This document shows positions 1 through 6,689 of a stretch of 20,352 nt of DNA, piece by piece. This DNA is from an uncultured Bacilli bacterium (lineage in GTDB: Bacteria > Bacillota_I > Bacilli_A > RF39 > UBA660), in contig CARZYU010000002.1 of the NCBI GenBank assembly GCA_949113215.1, positions 10,199 to 30,550 of the forward strand, in the 5' to 3' direction. The stretch's first letter is position 1; each line of letters opens with the position of its first letter. The translations under genes were made by a program, and so were the position numbers. A model generated the notes under the pieces. The model worked only from the letters and a program-made list of their open reading frames with translations, did no database searches and had not been told where the DNA came from.

Positions 1-120
1 CGTGCTACAAGACGAGGAAAAGAAGTATACTACCGACTTGAAGATGATCATGTTGTGAAATTATTTGAAGTTGCTTTTGAGCATATCAATCATTTGGGAA
101 AGAAGGAAGCTTCAAAATGA
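1..120 (+). CDS. ArsR/SmtB-family metal-sensing repressor, C-terminal end (5' truncated by window)
   Basis: Frame 1 is open from the first base to a TGA at 118-120 and gives the last 39 residues of a winged-helix repressor. The wing end (GKEVYYRLEDDHV) is followed by a helix with D15, H17, H28 and H31 of the fragment. The spacing D-x-H-x10-H-x2-H is that of the alpha-5 zinc site of SmtB/CzrA-type sensors. Its stop overlaps the start of the P-type ATPase (ATGA), so the two are translationally coupled. By analogy with CzrA and CadC it should repress the pair until zinc or a similar metal binds. The DNA-binding helices and the promoter lie outside the window. The family call is firm; the exact metal is inferred. 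Confidence 0.85.
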   Translation, partial: RATRRGKEVYYRLEDDHVVKLFEVAFEHINHLGKKEASK

Positions 121-1952
121 GACGAGAAGTAATCCGAATCTTGTGTGCTTTCCTTCTTGGAGTAATAGCCTTTTTTGTAGGGATGTATTCTTCCGTATAT
201 TCTGCTGTTTTCTATGTGTTTGCTTATCTTATCGTAGGATATGATATTGTGTTAGAAGCGGTAAAACATATTTTAAAAGGTAAGATGCTGGATGAATGTT
301 TTCTTATGACAATTGCGACGATGGGAGCTTTTTTCGTAGGAGAATTTCCTGAGGCAGTTGCCGTTATGCTTTTTTATAAAGTGGGAGAATTGTTTCAAGA
401 TTGTGCCGTCGAAGAGTCTCGAAAGTCGGTAGCAAAACTTATGGATATTCGACCTGATTATGCCAATGTACTTCGAAAGAAGCAAATGGTAAAAGTATCA
501 CCAGATGAAGTTTTGATTGGAGATACTATCGTTGTGAAGCCAGGAGAGAAAATTCCATTAGATGGTGTTGTTCTTAAAGGAGAGTCGATGTTAAATACGA
601 TGGCTTTAACGGGAGAAAGTCTTCCAAAGAAGGTGAAGGTTGGAGATACGGTATTAAGTGGATGTATCAATCAAGAAGGAACCATTGAAATAGAAGTTAC
701 CAAAGAATTTGGTGAATCCACTGTTCAGAAAATTTTAGAGCTGATTGAACATGCGAGTGAGCGAAAATCAAAATCAGAGCATTTTATTCATAAATTTGCC
801 AAGTACTATACGCCAATTGTTGTCTTGATTGCTTTATTGTTGGTTATTTTACCTCCACTTATGATCCAAGGGATTGCACTGTCTGACTTTGTGTACCGTG
901 CTCTTTCCTTTTTGGTAGTATCGTGTCCTTGTGCTTTGGTGCTTTCCATTCCACTTAGTTTCTTTGCGGGAATTGGGAGAGCTTCTAAATGTGGTATTTT
1001 AATGAAAGGTAGTAATTATTTGGAAACACTTGCGCGAAGTGAAGTCGTTGTTTGTGATAAAACAGGAACCTTGACGGAAGGAAGTTTTCGTGTTCGGAAA
1101 ATAGAGGCTTCTAGTGTTTCCAAAGAAGAGGTTTTAAAATATGCCGCTTATGCTGAAAGTTTTTCCAATCATCCCATTGCTGTTTCGTGGAGGGAAGCTT
1201 ATGGTAAGACGATTGATCAAACATTGGTTACAAAGGAAAAAGAATTTTCTGGAAAAGGTGTCTATGCGAAAGTAGATCATCATGATGTATTTGTAGGAAA
1301 TGAGAAATTATTTCAAGAGAAAAAAATAAAAATTCCAAAACAACAAGAAGATGGAACCTTAGTATACGTTGCCGTGGATGGGAATTATATAGGAATGATC
1401 CTCATTGCTGATCAAATCAAAAAAGATGCGAAGAAGGCTATCGTTGGTTTAAGAAAACAAGGTATTCGAAAGATTGTTATGTTGACAGGAGACAACCAGC
1501 AAATCAGTCAGAAGATAGCTTCTAAGTTGCAATTAGATGAGTGCTATGCAGAACTTCTTCCTCAGGACAAGGTCTCTTTCATGGAACAATTGATGAAGGA
1601 AAAACAGGAAAATCGTACATTCCTTTTTGTAGGAGACGGTATTAACGATGCTCCTGTATTAGCACTTTCCGATGTAGGAGTTGCGATGGGAGGACTTGGA
1701 AGTGATGCTGCCATCGAAGCAGCAGATGTTGTGTTAATGGAGGATGAACCATCGAAATTAGTAGAAGCTATTGAGATCTCCAAAAGGACGATGAGAATTG
1801 TAAAAGAAAATATCATCTTTGCGATTCTTGTTAAAATTTTCATTCTTGCCTTGAGCACATTTGGATTTGCTAGTATGTGGATGGCAGTGTTTGCCGATGT
1901 GGGAGTATCTATTTTAGCTGTATTGAATGCACTTCGACTTCTTAGAATGTAA
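117..1952 (+). CDS. Zn/Cd/Pb-type P1B heavy-metal-exporting ATPase
   Basis: This 611-residue membrane pump uses ATP to move divalent soft metal ions out of the cell. Visible motifs in order are N-terminal hydrophobic helices (about 5-55), the actuator-domain TGES (165-168), the transmembrane metal site CPC (270-272), the phosphorylated aspartate in DKTGT (D314), the nucleotide-domain HP in SNHPIAV, the hinge GDGINDAP, and a last helix pair with the ADVGVS aspartate typical of Zn/Cd pumps (P1B-2). It lacks the N-terminal cysteine-rich HMA domain found on many CadA/ZntA proteins. The start ATG overlaps the stop of the upstream SmtB-like sensor, whose alpha-5 zinc site supports a zinc/cadmium substrate. 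The family is certain; the choice of metal is inferred. Confidence 0.93.
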   Translation: MRREVIRILCAFLLGVIAFFVGMYSSVYSAVFYVFAYLIVGYDIVLEAVKHILKGKMLDECFLMTIATMGAFFVGEFPEAVAVMLFYKVGELFQDCAVEESRKSVAKLMDIRPDYANVLRKKQMVKVSPDEVLIGDTIVVKPGEKIPLDGVVLKGESMLNTMALTGESLPKKVKVGDTVLSGCINQEGTIEIEVTKEFGESTVQKILELIEHASERKSKSEHFIHKFAKYYTPIVVLIALLLVILPPLMIQGIALSDFVYRALSFLVVSCPCALVLSIPLSFFAGIGRASKCGILMKGSNYLETLARSEVVVCDKTGTLTEGSFRVRKIEASSVSKEEVLKYAAYAESFSNHPIAVSWREAYGKTIDQTLVTKEKEFSGKGVYAKVDHHDVFVGNEKLFQEKKIKIPKQQEDGTLVYVAVDGNYIGMILIADQIKKDAKKAIVGLRKQGIRKIVMLTGDNQQISQKIASKLQLDECYAELLPQDKVSFMEQLMKEKQENRTFLFVGDGINDAPVLALSDVGVAMGGLGSDAAIEAADVVLMEDEPSKLVEAIEISKRTMRIVKENIIFAILVKIFILALSTFGFASMWMAVFADVGVSILAVLNALRLLRM

Positions 1953-1955
1953 TTA

Positions 1956-1964
1956 TGATATAAT
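1956..1964 (+). promoter_or_regulatory. extended -10 promoter for the small-protein/TfoX genes
   Basis: TGATATAAT is an extended -10 element (TGn-TATAAT), with the hexamer at 1959-1964, 21 bases before the start at 1986. No good TTGACA-like -35 is present, which is tolerated with an extended -10. It lies directly after the ATPase stop codon, so the next two genes can be expressed separately from the metal operon. Confidence 0.5.
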
Positions 1965-1985
1965 AAATTATCTTTGGGAGGTATT

Positions 1986-2195
1986 ATGAGTAAATATGAT
2001 CCGTTATGGCTTTATTTAAAAGAAAGACAGCAAAAGAGGTATCAACTATCGTATGAACAAATCGAAAAGATATTAGGATTTCCGATCGATCATTCTTTTT
2101 TGACTTACAAAAAGGAAGTAGAGCAATACGGCTATCAGGTGGAAAAAATATCACTTAAGGAACAAACGATTGTATTCAAACAAAAGGAGGAATGA
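1986..2195 (+). CDS. small conserved-looking protein of unknown function (69 aa)
   Basis: No function is assigned. The 69-residue product begins MSKYDPLWLYLKE, contains YEQIEKILGFPIDHSF, and ends with a lysine/glutamate-rich tail. It is soluble, with no signal peptide or membrane segment. The layout of a DPLW-x-YL helix followed by a helix-turn with LGFP and an HSF strand resembles small single-domain proteins seen in many bacteria, but I cannot name the family securely. The ATG at 1986 is chosen because GGGAGG lies at an ideal distance; the TTG at 1974 would place the ribosome site inside the gene. The stop overlaps an alternative ATG of the next gene, so the two are probably one operon behind the 1956 promoter. 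Confidence 0.7.
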   Translation: MSKYDPLWLYLKERQQKRYQLSYEQIEKILGFPIDHSFLTYKKEVEQYGYQVEKISLKEQTIVFKQKEE

Positions 2196-2197
2196 AT

Positions 2198-2497
2198 ATG
2201 GCTACCACAAAAGAATACCGTGATTTCATTTTAGAACAACTAGATTTATTGACTCCCATTACGTGCAGACCAATGATGGGAGAATATTTACTTTATTACG
2301 ATGGCATTTTATTTGGGGGGATTTATGATGACCGGTTGCTTGTAAAACGAGTGGAGCACAATCAAAGTTATGAATTGAATGAAGCCATTCCTTATCAAGG
2401 GGCAAAACCAATGTATCAAATTGATAATCTCGATGATAAAGAGTTGATAAGAGATATCGTTTTAGCAACCTGTAAAGACTTGCCTCGAAAAAAATGA
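2198..2497 (+). CDS. TfoX N-terminal domain protein
   Basis: This 99-residue protein matches the TfoX/Sxy N-terminal domain. It has an amphipathic N-terminal helix (YRDFILEQLDLL), then the characteristic RPMMGEYLLYYDGILFGGIYDDRL strand pair, a KPMYQID turn and a C-terminal helix. Stand-alone TfoX_N proteins are common in Bacillota and their function is mostly unknown; only the gammaproteobacterial two-domain relatives are established competence regulators. The start at 2198 is preferred over 2192 because AGGAGG (2185-2190) is 7 bases from it and only one base from the other ATG. It is tightly linked to the upstream 69-residue protein gene, with 2 bases between stop and start. Confidence 0.82.
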   Translation: MATTKEYRDFILEQLDLLTPITCRPMMGEYLLYYDGILFGGIYDDRLLVKRVEHNQSYELNEAIPYQGAKPMYQIDNLDDKELIRDIVLATCKDLPRKK

Positions 2498-2523
2498 GTT
2501 GTTCTGTTATCTTTCGAGAACTA

Positions 2524-2532
2524 TGGTATAAT
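2524..2532 (+). promoter_or_regulatory. extended -10 promoter for the AAA+ gene
   Basis: TGGTATAAT is an extended -10 (hexamer 2527-2532) located 25 bases before the GTG start of the AAA+ gene and just after the TfoX-protein stop. A -35 match is weak. It indicates that the AAA+ gene is its own transcription unit. Confidence 0.5.
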
Positions 2533-2557
2533 AACAATAGTTGGGAGGCATGAAGCT

Positions 2558-3487
2558 GTGGAAAACGAAGGTATTTTAGAACGGTACGGAGAAAACTTTA
2601 CAGAGAAAGAATATATTACGAATCCAGCGATTGGTCGAGATGAGGAAATCAAAAATCTAATTTTGGTTTTATTGACACCAGAAAAGTCTGCCATCTTAGT
2701 AGGAAAACCAGGAATTGGTAAAACGGCTATCGTCGAAGGTCTTGCCTATCAGATTCAAAAAGGAAATGTTCCTACGGCTTTACAAGATTATAAAATTTAT
2801 AAAGTGAATACTTCGAGTCTACTTGGAATTGATCCCGTGACAGGTATTGCTAGAATGCAAATGTTACTGAATGATTTGAAGACGAGGGAACATTTGATTC
2901 TGTTTATCGATGAGATTCATACCCTGATGGGGAGCAAAGGAGAAGCCCTCGATTTTGCTAATATGTTTAAACCAGGATTGGATCGTGGCGATATCAAAGT
3001 CATTGGGGCGACGACGAGTGATGAATACGAACGTTATATTTTAAGGGATAAAGCGTTTGTCCGTCGTTTTCAAAAAATCGAGGTTTTGGAACCAACGAGA
3101 GAAGAAACGATTCAAATCATGATGGGAACGTTACCGAAAATTGAGAAAAAGACGGGAGCAAAACTCAAGTATACTTCGTTCATTCAAAGTAAGATTATGG
3201 CTTTTCTAGTTGACTTGACGAGTGAATATCGAAGAGTTTACGAAATTGGTTCTAGGTATCCCGATATTGCCCTTACTTTATTACAACAGGCATTTTCGTA
3301 TGCGGTATTTGAAAATGCCAAAGAGGTTACGATCAATCATGTGTATTCGGCGATTCAAAATACGAAAAATGTCTATCCTGATGTTATCGCCAAGGAACTA
3401 GTTCGTTTTGAAACCGAATTTAAGGATATTTTACACACCGAAAATTCTCTTCCCGAAACTGGAGTTTCCGGAATCGATGTCATTTAA
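2558..3487 (+). CDS. Clp/Hsp100-like single AAA+ ATPase
   Basis: The 309-residue product is one AAA+ module related to the first ATPase domain of ClpA/ClpB/ClpC. It shows Walker A GKPGIGKTA (about 49-57), Walker B LILFIDEIHTL (about 113-123), the sensor-1 stretch IGATTSDEYE and the arginine pair of RDKAFVRRF, followed by the small helical lid. The Clp N-domain, the middle coiled coil and the second AAA+ domain are absent, so it is about 40% of a ClpC. No ClpP-binding loop is visible. The start is GTG at 2558, 9 bases after GGGAGG; an ATG at 2550 is out of frame. It ends just before a terminator. It might remodel a protein complex, possibly in the spore line given the cotJ genes next door, but that is inference. 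Confidence 0.85.
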   Translation: MENEGILERYGENFTEKEYITNPAIGRDEEIKNLILVLLTPEKSAILVGKPGIGKTAIVEGLAYQIQKGNVPTALQDYKIYKVNTSSLLGIDPVTGIARMQMLLNDLKTREHLILFIDEIHTLMGSKGEALDFANMFKPGLDRGDIKVIGATTSDEYERYILRDKAFVRRFQKIEVLEPTREETIQIMMGTLPKIEKKTGAKLKYTSFIQSKIMAFLVDLTSEYRRVYEIGSRYPDIALTLLQQAFSYAVFENAKEVTINHVYSAIQNTKNVYPDVIAKELVRFETEFKDILHTENSLPETGVSGIDVI

Positions 3488-3523
3488 ATAAGGAATTTAG
3501 TAAAATCTGTGATAATAAAAAGA

Positions 3524-3553
3524 AAATCGACTTTTTTAAAAGCCGATTTTTTT
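3524..3553 (+). terminator. rho-independent terminator after the AAA+ gene
   Basis: Arms AAATCG-a-CTTTT (3524-3535) and AAAAG-c-CGATTT (3538-3549) pair around a 2-base loop with one mismatch, and seven T follow (3547-3553). The position 36 bases after the AAA+ stop fits transcript end for that gene. Confidence 0.8.
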
Positions 3554-3670
3554 GTATGCAAAAAATATTTGAGATTTTATAGTACTTTCCTCTCAAAAGA
3601 AAAGTGAAATAAGGTTGTATTTTGGAATTTATTGCAATGGTAATGCTTCAAGTAAAGTTTTTAAAAAATC

Positions 3671-3698
3671 GGATAATCTAGACGAATCCCCATACCCA
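3671..3698 (+). promoter_or_regulatory. candidate sigma-E (mother-cell sporulation) promoter of the cotJ operon
   Basis: GGATAAT (3671-3677) and CATACCCAT (3691-3699) are separated by 13 bases and resemble the sigma-E consensus (KMATATT, 14-15 bases, CATACANT) with a few mismatches. A start near 3705 would leave a ~35-base leader before the ATG at 3740. The cotJ operon of Bacillus is known to be sigma-E controlled, which favours this reading. No vegetative -10/-35 pair stands out in the 3556-3739 gap, and nothing else was seen there. Confidence 0.45.
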
Positions 3699-3739
3699 TT
3701 AGGCTGCTTTCCCATAGACTAAATTAGAAGGAGGTATTT

Positions 3740-4228
3740 ATGAATAATTATGAATACAACGGGTATGTTTATGAAGACATGATGCCTTTAAATAGTACTC
3801 TGTTAAACAACAATTTATTTTCAGATGTTGGACCAAATAATATAACAACACCTGATACTTCTATCCCTAGTCGCCCTAATTTATTTGCGCCAAGAGAGGC
3901 CTTTGTAAGAGGTAATCTGTTCCGTAATTTATACAATCAGTATAAAAATTTTCAGCCGGCAATCTTGAATGCAAGAACTGAACAGGAACGTCTTTACCTG
4001 GAATTATCGCAAACTTCTTTTGCAGCACATGAACTTAATCTTTACTTGGATAATTATCCCAACGATACGACGATGATCAAACTTTTCAATGATTATCGCA
4101 AGATGGCAAACGATGCTTTAAAGAGATATGAGGAAAAATTTGGACCTATCGTTATCTCAAGTGATGCACTTGATAAAACACCATGGCAGTGGGTAACTCC
4201 TTTCCCATGGGATGAAGGAGGTATGTAA
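3740..4228 (+). CDS. spore coat protein, CotJA-CotJB fusion
   Basis: The 162-residue protein joins two spore-coat components that are usually separate. Residues ~45-72 (NLFAPREAFVRGNLFRNLYN) resemble CotJA (the EA-x-x-RGxLFxxLYxxYK pattern). Residues ~80-160 carry CotJB features: a helix rich in FAAHELNLYLDNYPND, then YRKMANDALKRYEEKFGP, and the C-terminal tryptophan/proline motif WQWVTPFPWDEGG. The asparagine-rich N-terminus (1-40) looks disordered. These proteins assemble with CotJC in the coat of the developing spore. The ribosome site AAGGAGG precedes the ATG at 3740. The gene is followed by cotJC after 1 base, the normal cotJ order. The CotJB part is firm; the CotJA part is shorter and less certain. 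Confidence 0.85.
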   Translation: MNNYEYNGYVYEDMMPLNSTLLNNNLFSDVGPNNITTPDTSIPSRPNLFAPREAFVRGNLFRNLYNQYKNFQPAILNARTEQERLYLELSQTSFAAHELNLYLDNYPNDTTMIKLFNDYRKMANDALKRYEEKFGPIVISSDALDKTPWQWVTPFPWDEGGM

Positions 4229-4229
4229 G

Positions 4230-4436
4230 ATGTGGGCTTATCAAAAGAGACTACAATATCCAGTTAATATTAAAAAAAGAGATTTAAAAATGGCAAAAGC
4301 CATTGTAACACAATATGGTGGAAGCAATGGTGAACTTGCTGCGGCTCTTCGTTACTTGAATCAACGTTATACCATGCCAGATGATCGTGGGAAAGCGCTT
4401 CTAACTGATATCGGAACCGAAGAATTGACACAATAA
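4230..4436 (+). pseudogene. cotJC: cotJC 5' fragment (spore coat manganese catalase) interrupted by the prophage
   Basis: This is the first third of CotJC, a di-manganese catalase-family protein of the spore coat, normally ~190-200 residues. MWAYQKRLQYPV, GELAAALRYLNQRY and LLTDIGTEEL are classic CotJC sequence, with E35 as one metal ligand. The family continues EELAHLEM, giving the E-x-x-H ligand pair, but here EEL is followed by TQ and a TAA stop, so the histidine is lost. The break coincides with the end of the - strand phage operon 94 bases further on. I infer that this is attL of the prophage and that the remaining ~130 codons lie beyond attR outside the window. GGAGG lies upstream of the ATG. 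The product as it stands cannot be an active catalase. Confidence 0.88.
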
Positions 4437-4445
4437 GATTATCAT
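4395..4445. other. approximate prophage left attachment junction (attL region)
   Basis: Similarity to CotJC holds through the codon at about 4425-4427 (EEL) and then ends. Everything beyond is prophage. The shared core of the attachment site must lie at or just before this point, inside the conserved LLTDIGTEEL coding stretch. Its exact length cannot be read without attR or an empty-site genome. No integrase gene lies between the junction and the endolysin, so it is expected at the other prophage end. Confidence 0.65.
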
Positions 4446-4478
4446 AAATAAAAGCCACATATAAAATAAGGAGAAAAA

Positions 4479-4530
4479 AGAGCAAAAAAAAAGAGAGGTC
4501 GCCGACATTTTAGTCGGAAACCTCCTTTTT
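4479..4530. terminator. bidirectional terminator between cotJC fragment and phage lysin
   Basis: A nested hairpin (GAGGT/ACCTC outer, CCGAC/GTCGG inner, loop ATTTTA-like) spans ~4493-4524. It is preceded by a run of nine A (4483-4491) and followed by CTTTTTTATTT, so it can end transcripts from both directions. It separates the converging cotJ (+) and phage late (-) transcripts. Confidence 0.85.
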
Positions 4531-5591
4531 TATTTAATAGTTAATACTTGTCCTGGTTTAATTAAGTTAGGGTTAGATCCTATAACAAATTTATTATCGT
4601 TATAGATCTTTTGCCATGTAGTACCATACTTAGAAGCGATACCACTTAAAGTATCTCCACTCTTAACAGTATATGTTCTACTATTGTTGGTAGCGACATT
4701 AGTGTCCTTACCAGTACCAGGTATTTTAATTTGTTGCCCTACATGAATAAGATTAGGGTTACTAATATTATTGTATGTGGCTAATTTTTGATATGTAGTA
4801 CCATACTTAGAAGCGATACCACTTAAGGTATCTCCAGCTAAAACTGTATAAACAGAGTCGCTATTAGATGTACTAGGTTGTGGTGCTGGCGCTGGGTTAC
4901 TTGGTTGTGTAGGATCTTGTGGTTGTACGCTTCCGTCAGCACTAAAACCATTTAAGCCTTTTTGTCTCATAATAGCTGGGTAATCATAGTAAGCGTAGTT
5001 TTGATCTACAGTCATACCAGCTACTTTATTTGTTCTAATACGGTTGGTTTCTCCGCCGAATTGCCATAGACCGCCTGCTGGGTTACTTGGTCTGTTAGAG
5101 CTCCAATTAGCTACCCATTTATCATATTTAGCTAATTGTGGTGTATCAATATAATTGTTAAACCAGTTACTATTAGCGTAAATACATACATAATAGCCTT
5201 TAGCTTCTAAAAACTCGCAGAAACCTTTAATAGCAGCTGTTACAGCAGCCTTACCAGCTTTAGCCTGGTAATGACTATCTTCTACATCTATAGCTATAGG
5301 GTACTCAAATTGTTTACCTTTCAAACAATTATTATACATATATTCAGCCTCAGCTCGGCCGTTTTCATAAGTAGTAGCGCAACTATACCAATAAGCACCG
5401 ACACCTATACCATTAGCTTTAGCATTTCTATAATGATTTTCGAATTGATTATCTTTTGACTTGCTGACTCCGTTACCATAGCCAGTAAAACCAGCTCTTA
5501 AGATAGCAAACCTAACACCCTCATTTTTAGCAGCTGTTAGATTTATTCCTCTTTGATATGTACTAATATCAATACCAAATACTTTTTCCAT
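4530..5591 (-). CDS. phage endolysin: GH25 lysozyme with two LysM domains
   Basis: The 353-residue lysin cuts the glycan strand of peptidoglycan (muramidase). Residues ~4-205 form the GH25 catalytic domain, with D8 in FGIDIS and the paired acids D102 and E104 in AIDVED at the barrel strands. A proline/serine/threonine linker (~222-243) leads to two LysM wall-binding repeats (about 247-290 and 305-352), each with [15 protein letters not shown] or [15 protein letters not shown]. There is no signal peptide, so export depends on the holin encoded just upstream (11-base gap). It is the last gene of the late operon and ends at the bidirectional terminator. The repeats within the LysM part are near-identical in DNA, which suggests recent duplication. 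Confidence 0.95.
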   Translation of the reverse strand: MEKVFGIDISTYQRGINLTAAKNEGVRFAILRAGFTGYGNGVSKSKDNQFENHYRNAKANGIGVGAYWYSCATTYENGRAEAEYMYNNCLKGKQFEYPIAIDVEDSHYQAKAGKAAVTAAIKGFCEFLEAKGYYVCIYANSNWFNNYIDTPQLAKYDKWVANWSSNRPSNPAGGLWQFGGETNRIRTNKVAGMTVDQNYAYYDYPAIMRQKGLNGFSADGSVQPQDPTQPSNPAPAPQPSTSNSDSVYTVLAGDTLSGIASKYGTTYQKLATYNNISNPNLIHVGQQIKIPGTGKDTNVATNNSRTYTVKSGDTLSGIASKYGTTWQKIYNDNKFVIGSNPNLIKPGQVLTIK

Positions 5592-5602
5592 AAAGTACCT
5601 CC

Positions 5603-5845
5603 TTATTTCATTTTTTGTAAATTATGTCCTATATCGTAGATACCACCAGCTATTAAGCCACTAACGGCTATAGCTGTACTAAAATCTCTAGTAATGATCC
5701 ACTCTATAACGGCCACAATAACGCCGATCATGATATTTTGTATAGGTATTAAGTTAGTATTAAACCAACTTACTTTTTTTGCAATTAAACCACAAAAAAA
5801 GGTTACTATCATAGTAACCAACATTATAATAGCTTCTAAAGTCAT
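5603..5845 (-). CDS. phage holin
   Basis: The 80-residue protein starts [19 protein letters not shown] and holds two to three hydrophobic segments (about 3-20, 33-52, 57-74) with a short charged C-terminus (HNLQKMK). Size, topology and the place directly before the lysin gene fit a small holin that forms the membrane lesion releasing the endolysin. The motif [21 protein letters not shown] followed by [11 protein letters not shown] is like that of a recurrent holin family of Gram-positive phages. The ATG at 5845 is preferred: GTGAGGTG lies 7 bases upstream and contains the GTG at 5860 that would otherwise be the start. Confidence 0.88.
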   Translation of the reverse strand: MTLEAIIMLVTMIVTFFCGLIAKKVSWFNTNLIPIQNIMIGVIVAVIEWIITRDFSTAIAVSGLIAGGIYDIGHNLQKMK

Positions 5846-5856
5846 TATCTGACACC

Positions 5857-6162
5857 TCACTTTCTCAATTCCTCTAATTGATCTATTCTATGATGTGCTG
5901 ATTTTGCCGACTGTTCTACAGCTGAGACACGTTCGGCCAACTGTTGTATTGACTTACTAAAGTCTTTATTATCAAGTCTTATTTCATCAATGTTTCTGCT
6001 TATCATATCTAGTTTAGTCTCTAGCTTAGTTGACATAGCCACTTCCTCTTTAGTCTCTTGTTTTGTGTTCTTTTTACTATTCATATAAAAGGTAGCATAG
6101 CCAATTACTCCACCTATGATAGTAAAAATTAAGCCTATTGAAATCATAGTCGAGCTTTCCAT
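5857..6162 (-). CDS. membrane-anchored coiled-coil protein of the lysis cassette
   Basis: The 101-residue product has one N-terminal transmembrane helix (about 6-26, ISIGLIFTIIGGVIGYATFY), a basic stretch (SKKNTKQ) and then a long charged heptad-like helix to the end with NIDEIRLDNKDFSKSIQQLA. This layout is common in the gene beside the holin in phages of Bacillota, and some relatives are annotated XhlA-like or holin-accessory. Which of these roles applies is not shown by the sequence. It overlaps the upstream gene by one base, and its end lies 11 bases before the preferred holin start. The lysis role is inferred from position. Confidence 0.75.
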   Translation of the reverse strand: MESSTMISIGLIFTIIGGVIGYATFYMNSKKNTKQETKEEVAMSTKLETKLDMISRNIDEIRLDNKDFSKSIQQLAERVSAVEQSAKSAHHRIDQLEELRK

Positions 6163-6689
6163 TATTCTTTATTTTCCGTTCCAGGTATTGTAGGGAAATC
6201 TACGTCAAATGGGAAGTTAGGCTGTTTTGTAATATCTCTTAAAGCTTGTCTATATGTAGACCAGTCTCCATTTAAGATATTACCAAGAGAGGTAAATAAA
6301 TCTTTAATAACGTTTAACATAGTGGCCGCGTTAATCGTCTCTGGTATTTCAATACCAAGTCTATCAATAAGGACATGCTTGTCGCTATCGGCTAACAGCT
6401 TGTCTCTTATTGCTCTAATTTCTGCTGATTTAGAAGCGATAAAATTATTTTTAGCCATTTGTAGCCATGTCTCATAATTATCATTTATATAAGACTTTAA
6501 ATCGCTTCTATTAACTATTTTGACTGTGTATTCATAATAAAGATATACCGTTTGTTCTGATCCGTCTTCTGATGTTCTCTTAACTTCTTCTATGTCGTCA
6601 AAAAAAACAACCTCTATAAGGTTGCCTTTATGATCGCCAATTTTAAAGTTAAGAGGTCTTATTGTGCTTTCTGTCTTTTTTACTTTCAT
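6162..6689 (-). CDS. phage tail-region protein of unknown function downstream of the RT
   Basis: The 175-residue soluble protein starts MKVKKTESTIRPLNF. Its N-terminal half looks beta-rich (LIEVVFFDDIEEV, TVYLYYEYTVKIV). It then has a helix with SAEIRAIRDKLLADSDKHV, a pattern shared with tail-fibre-associated proteins whose RDxLLAxTDW helix is recurrent, and ends in an acidic, proline-rich tail. I do not recognise a definite family. The ATG at 6689 has AAGGAGG 9 bases upstream and lies inside the RT gene (41-base overlap), so it is coupled to RT translation. It is longer than the ~110-130-residue four-helix Avd proteins of DGRs and is not predominantly helical, so it is probably not Avd. A structural or lysis-timing role is possible. 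Confidence 0.7.
   Translation of the reverse strand: MKVKKTESTIRPLNFKIGDHKGNLIEVVFFDDIEEVKRTSEDGSEQTVYLYYEYTVKIVNRSDLKSYINDNYETWLQMAKNNFIASKSAEIRAIRDKLLADSDKHVLIDRLGIEIPETINAATMLNVIKDLFTSLGNILNGDWSTYRQALRDITKQPNFPFDVDFPTIPGTENKE

Noticed and set aside
1974..1985. TTG start adding MGGI to the 69-residue protein
   Set aside because: It would place the ribosome-binding GGGAGG inside the coding sequence; ATG at 1986 is well spaced.
6162..6689. Calling the gene after the RT an avd accessory gene
   Set aside because: Too long, beta-rich N-terminus and tail-fibre-like helix pattern; no Avd-like four-helix sequence seen.
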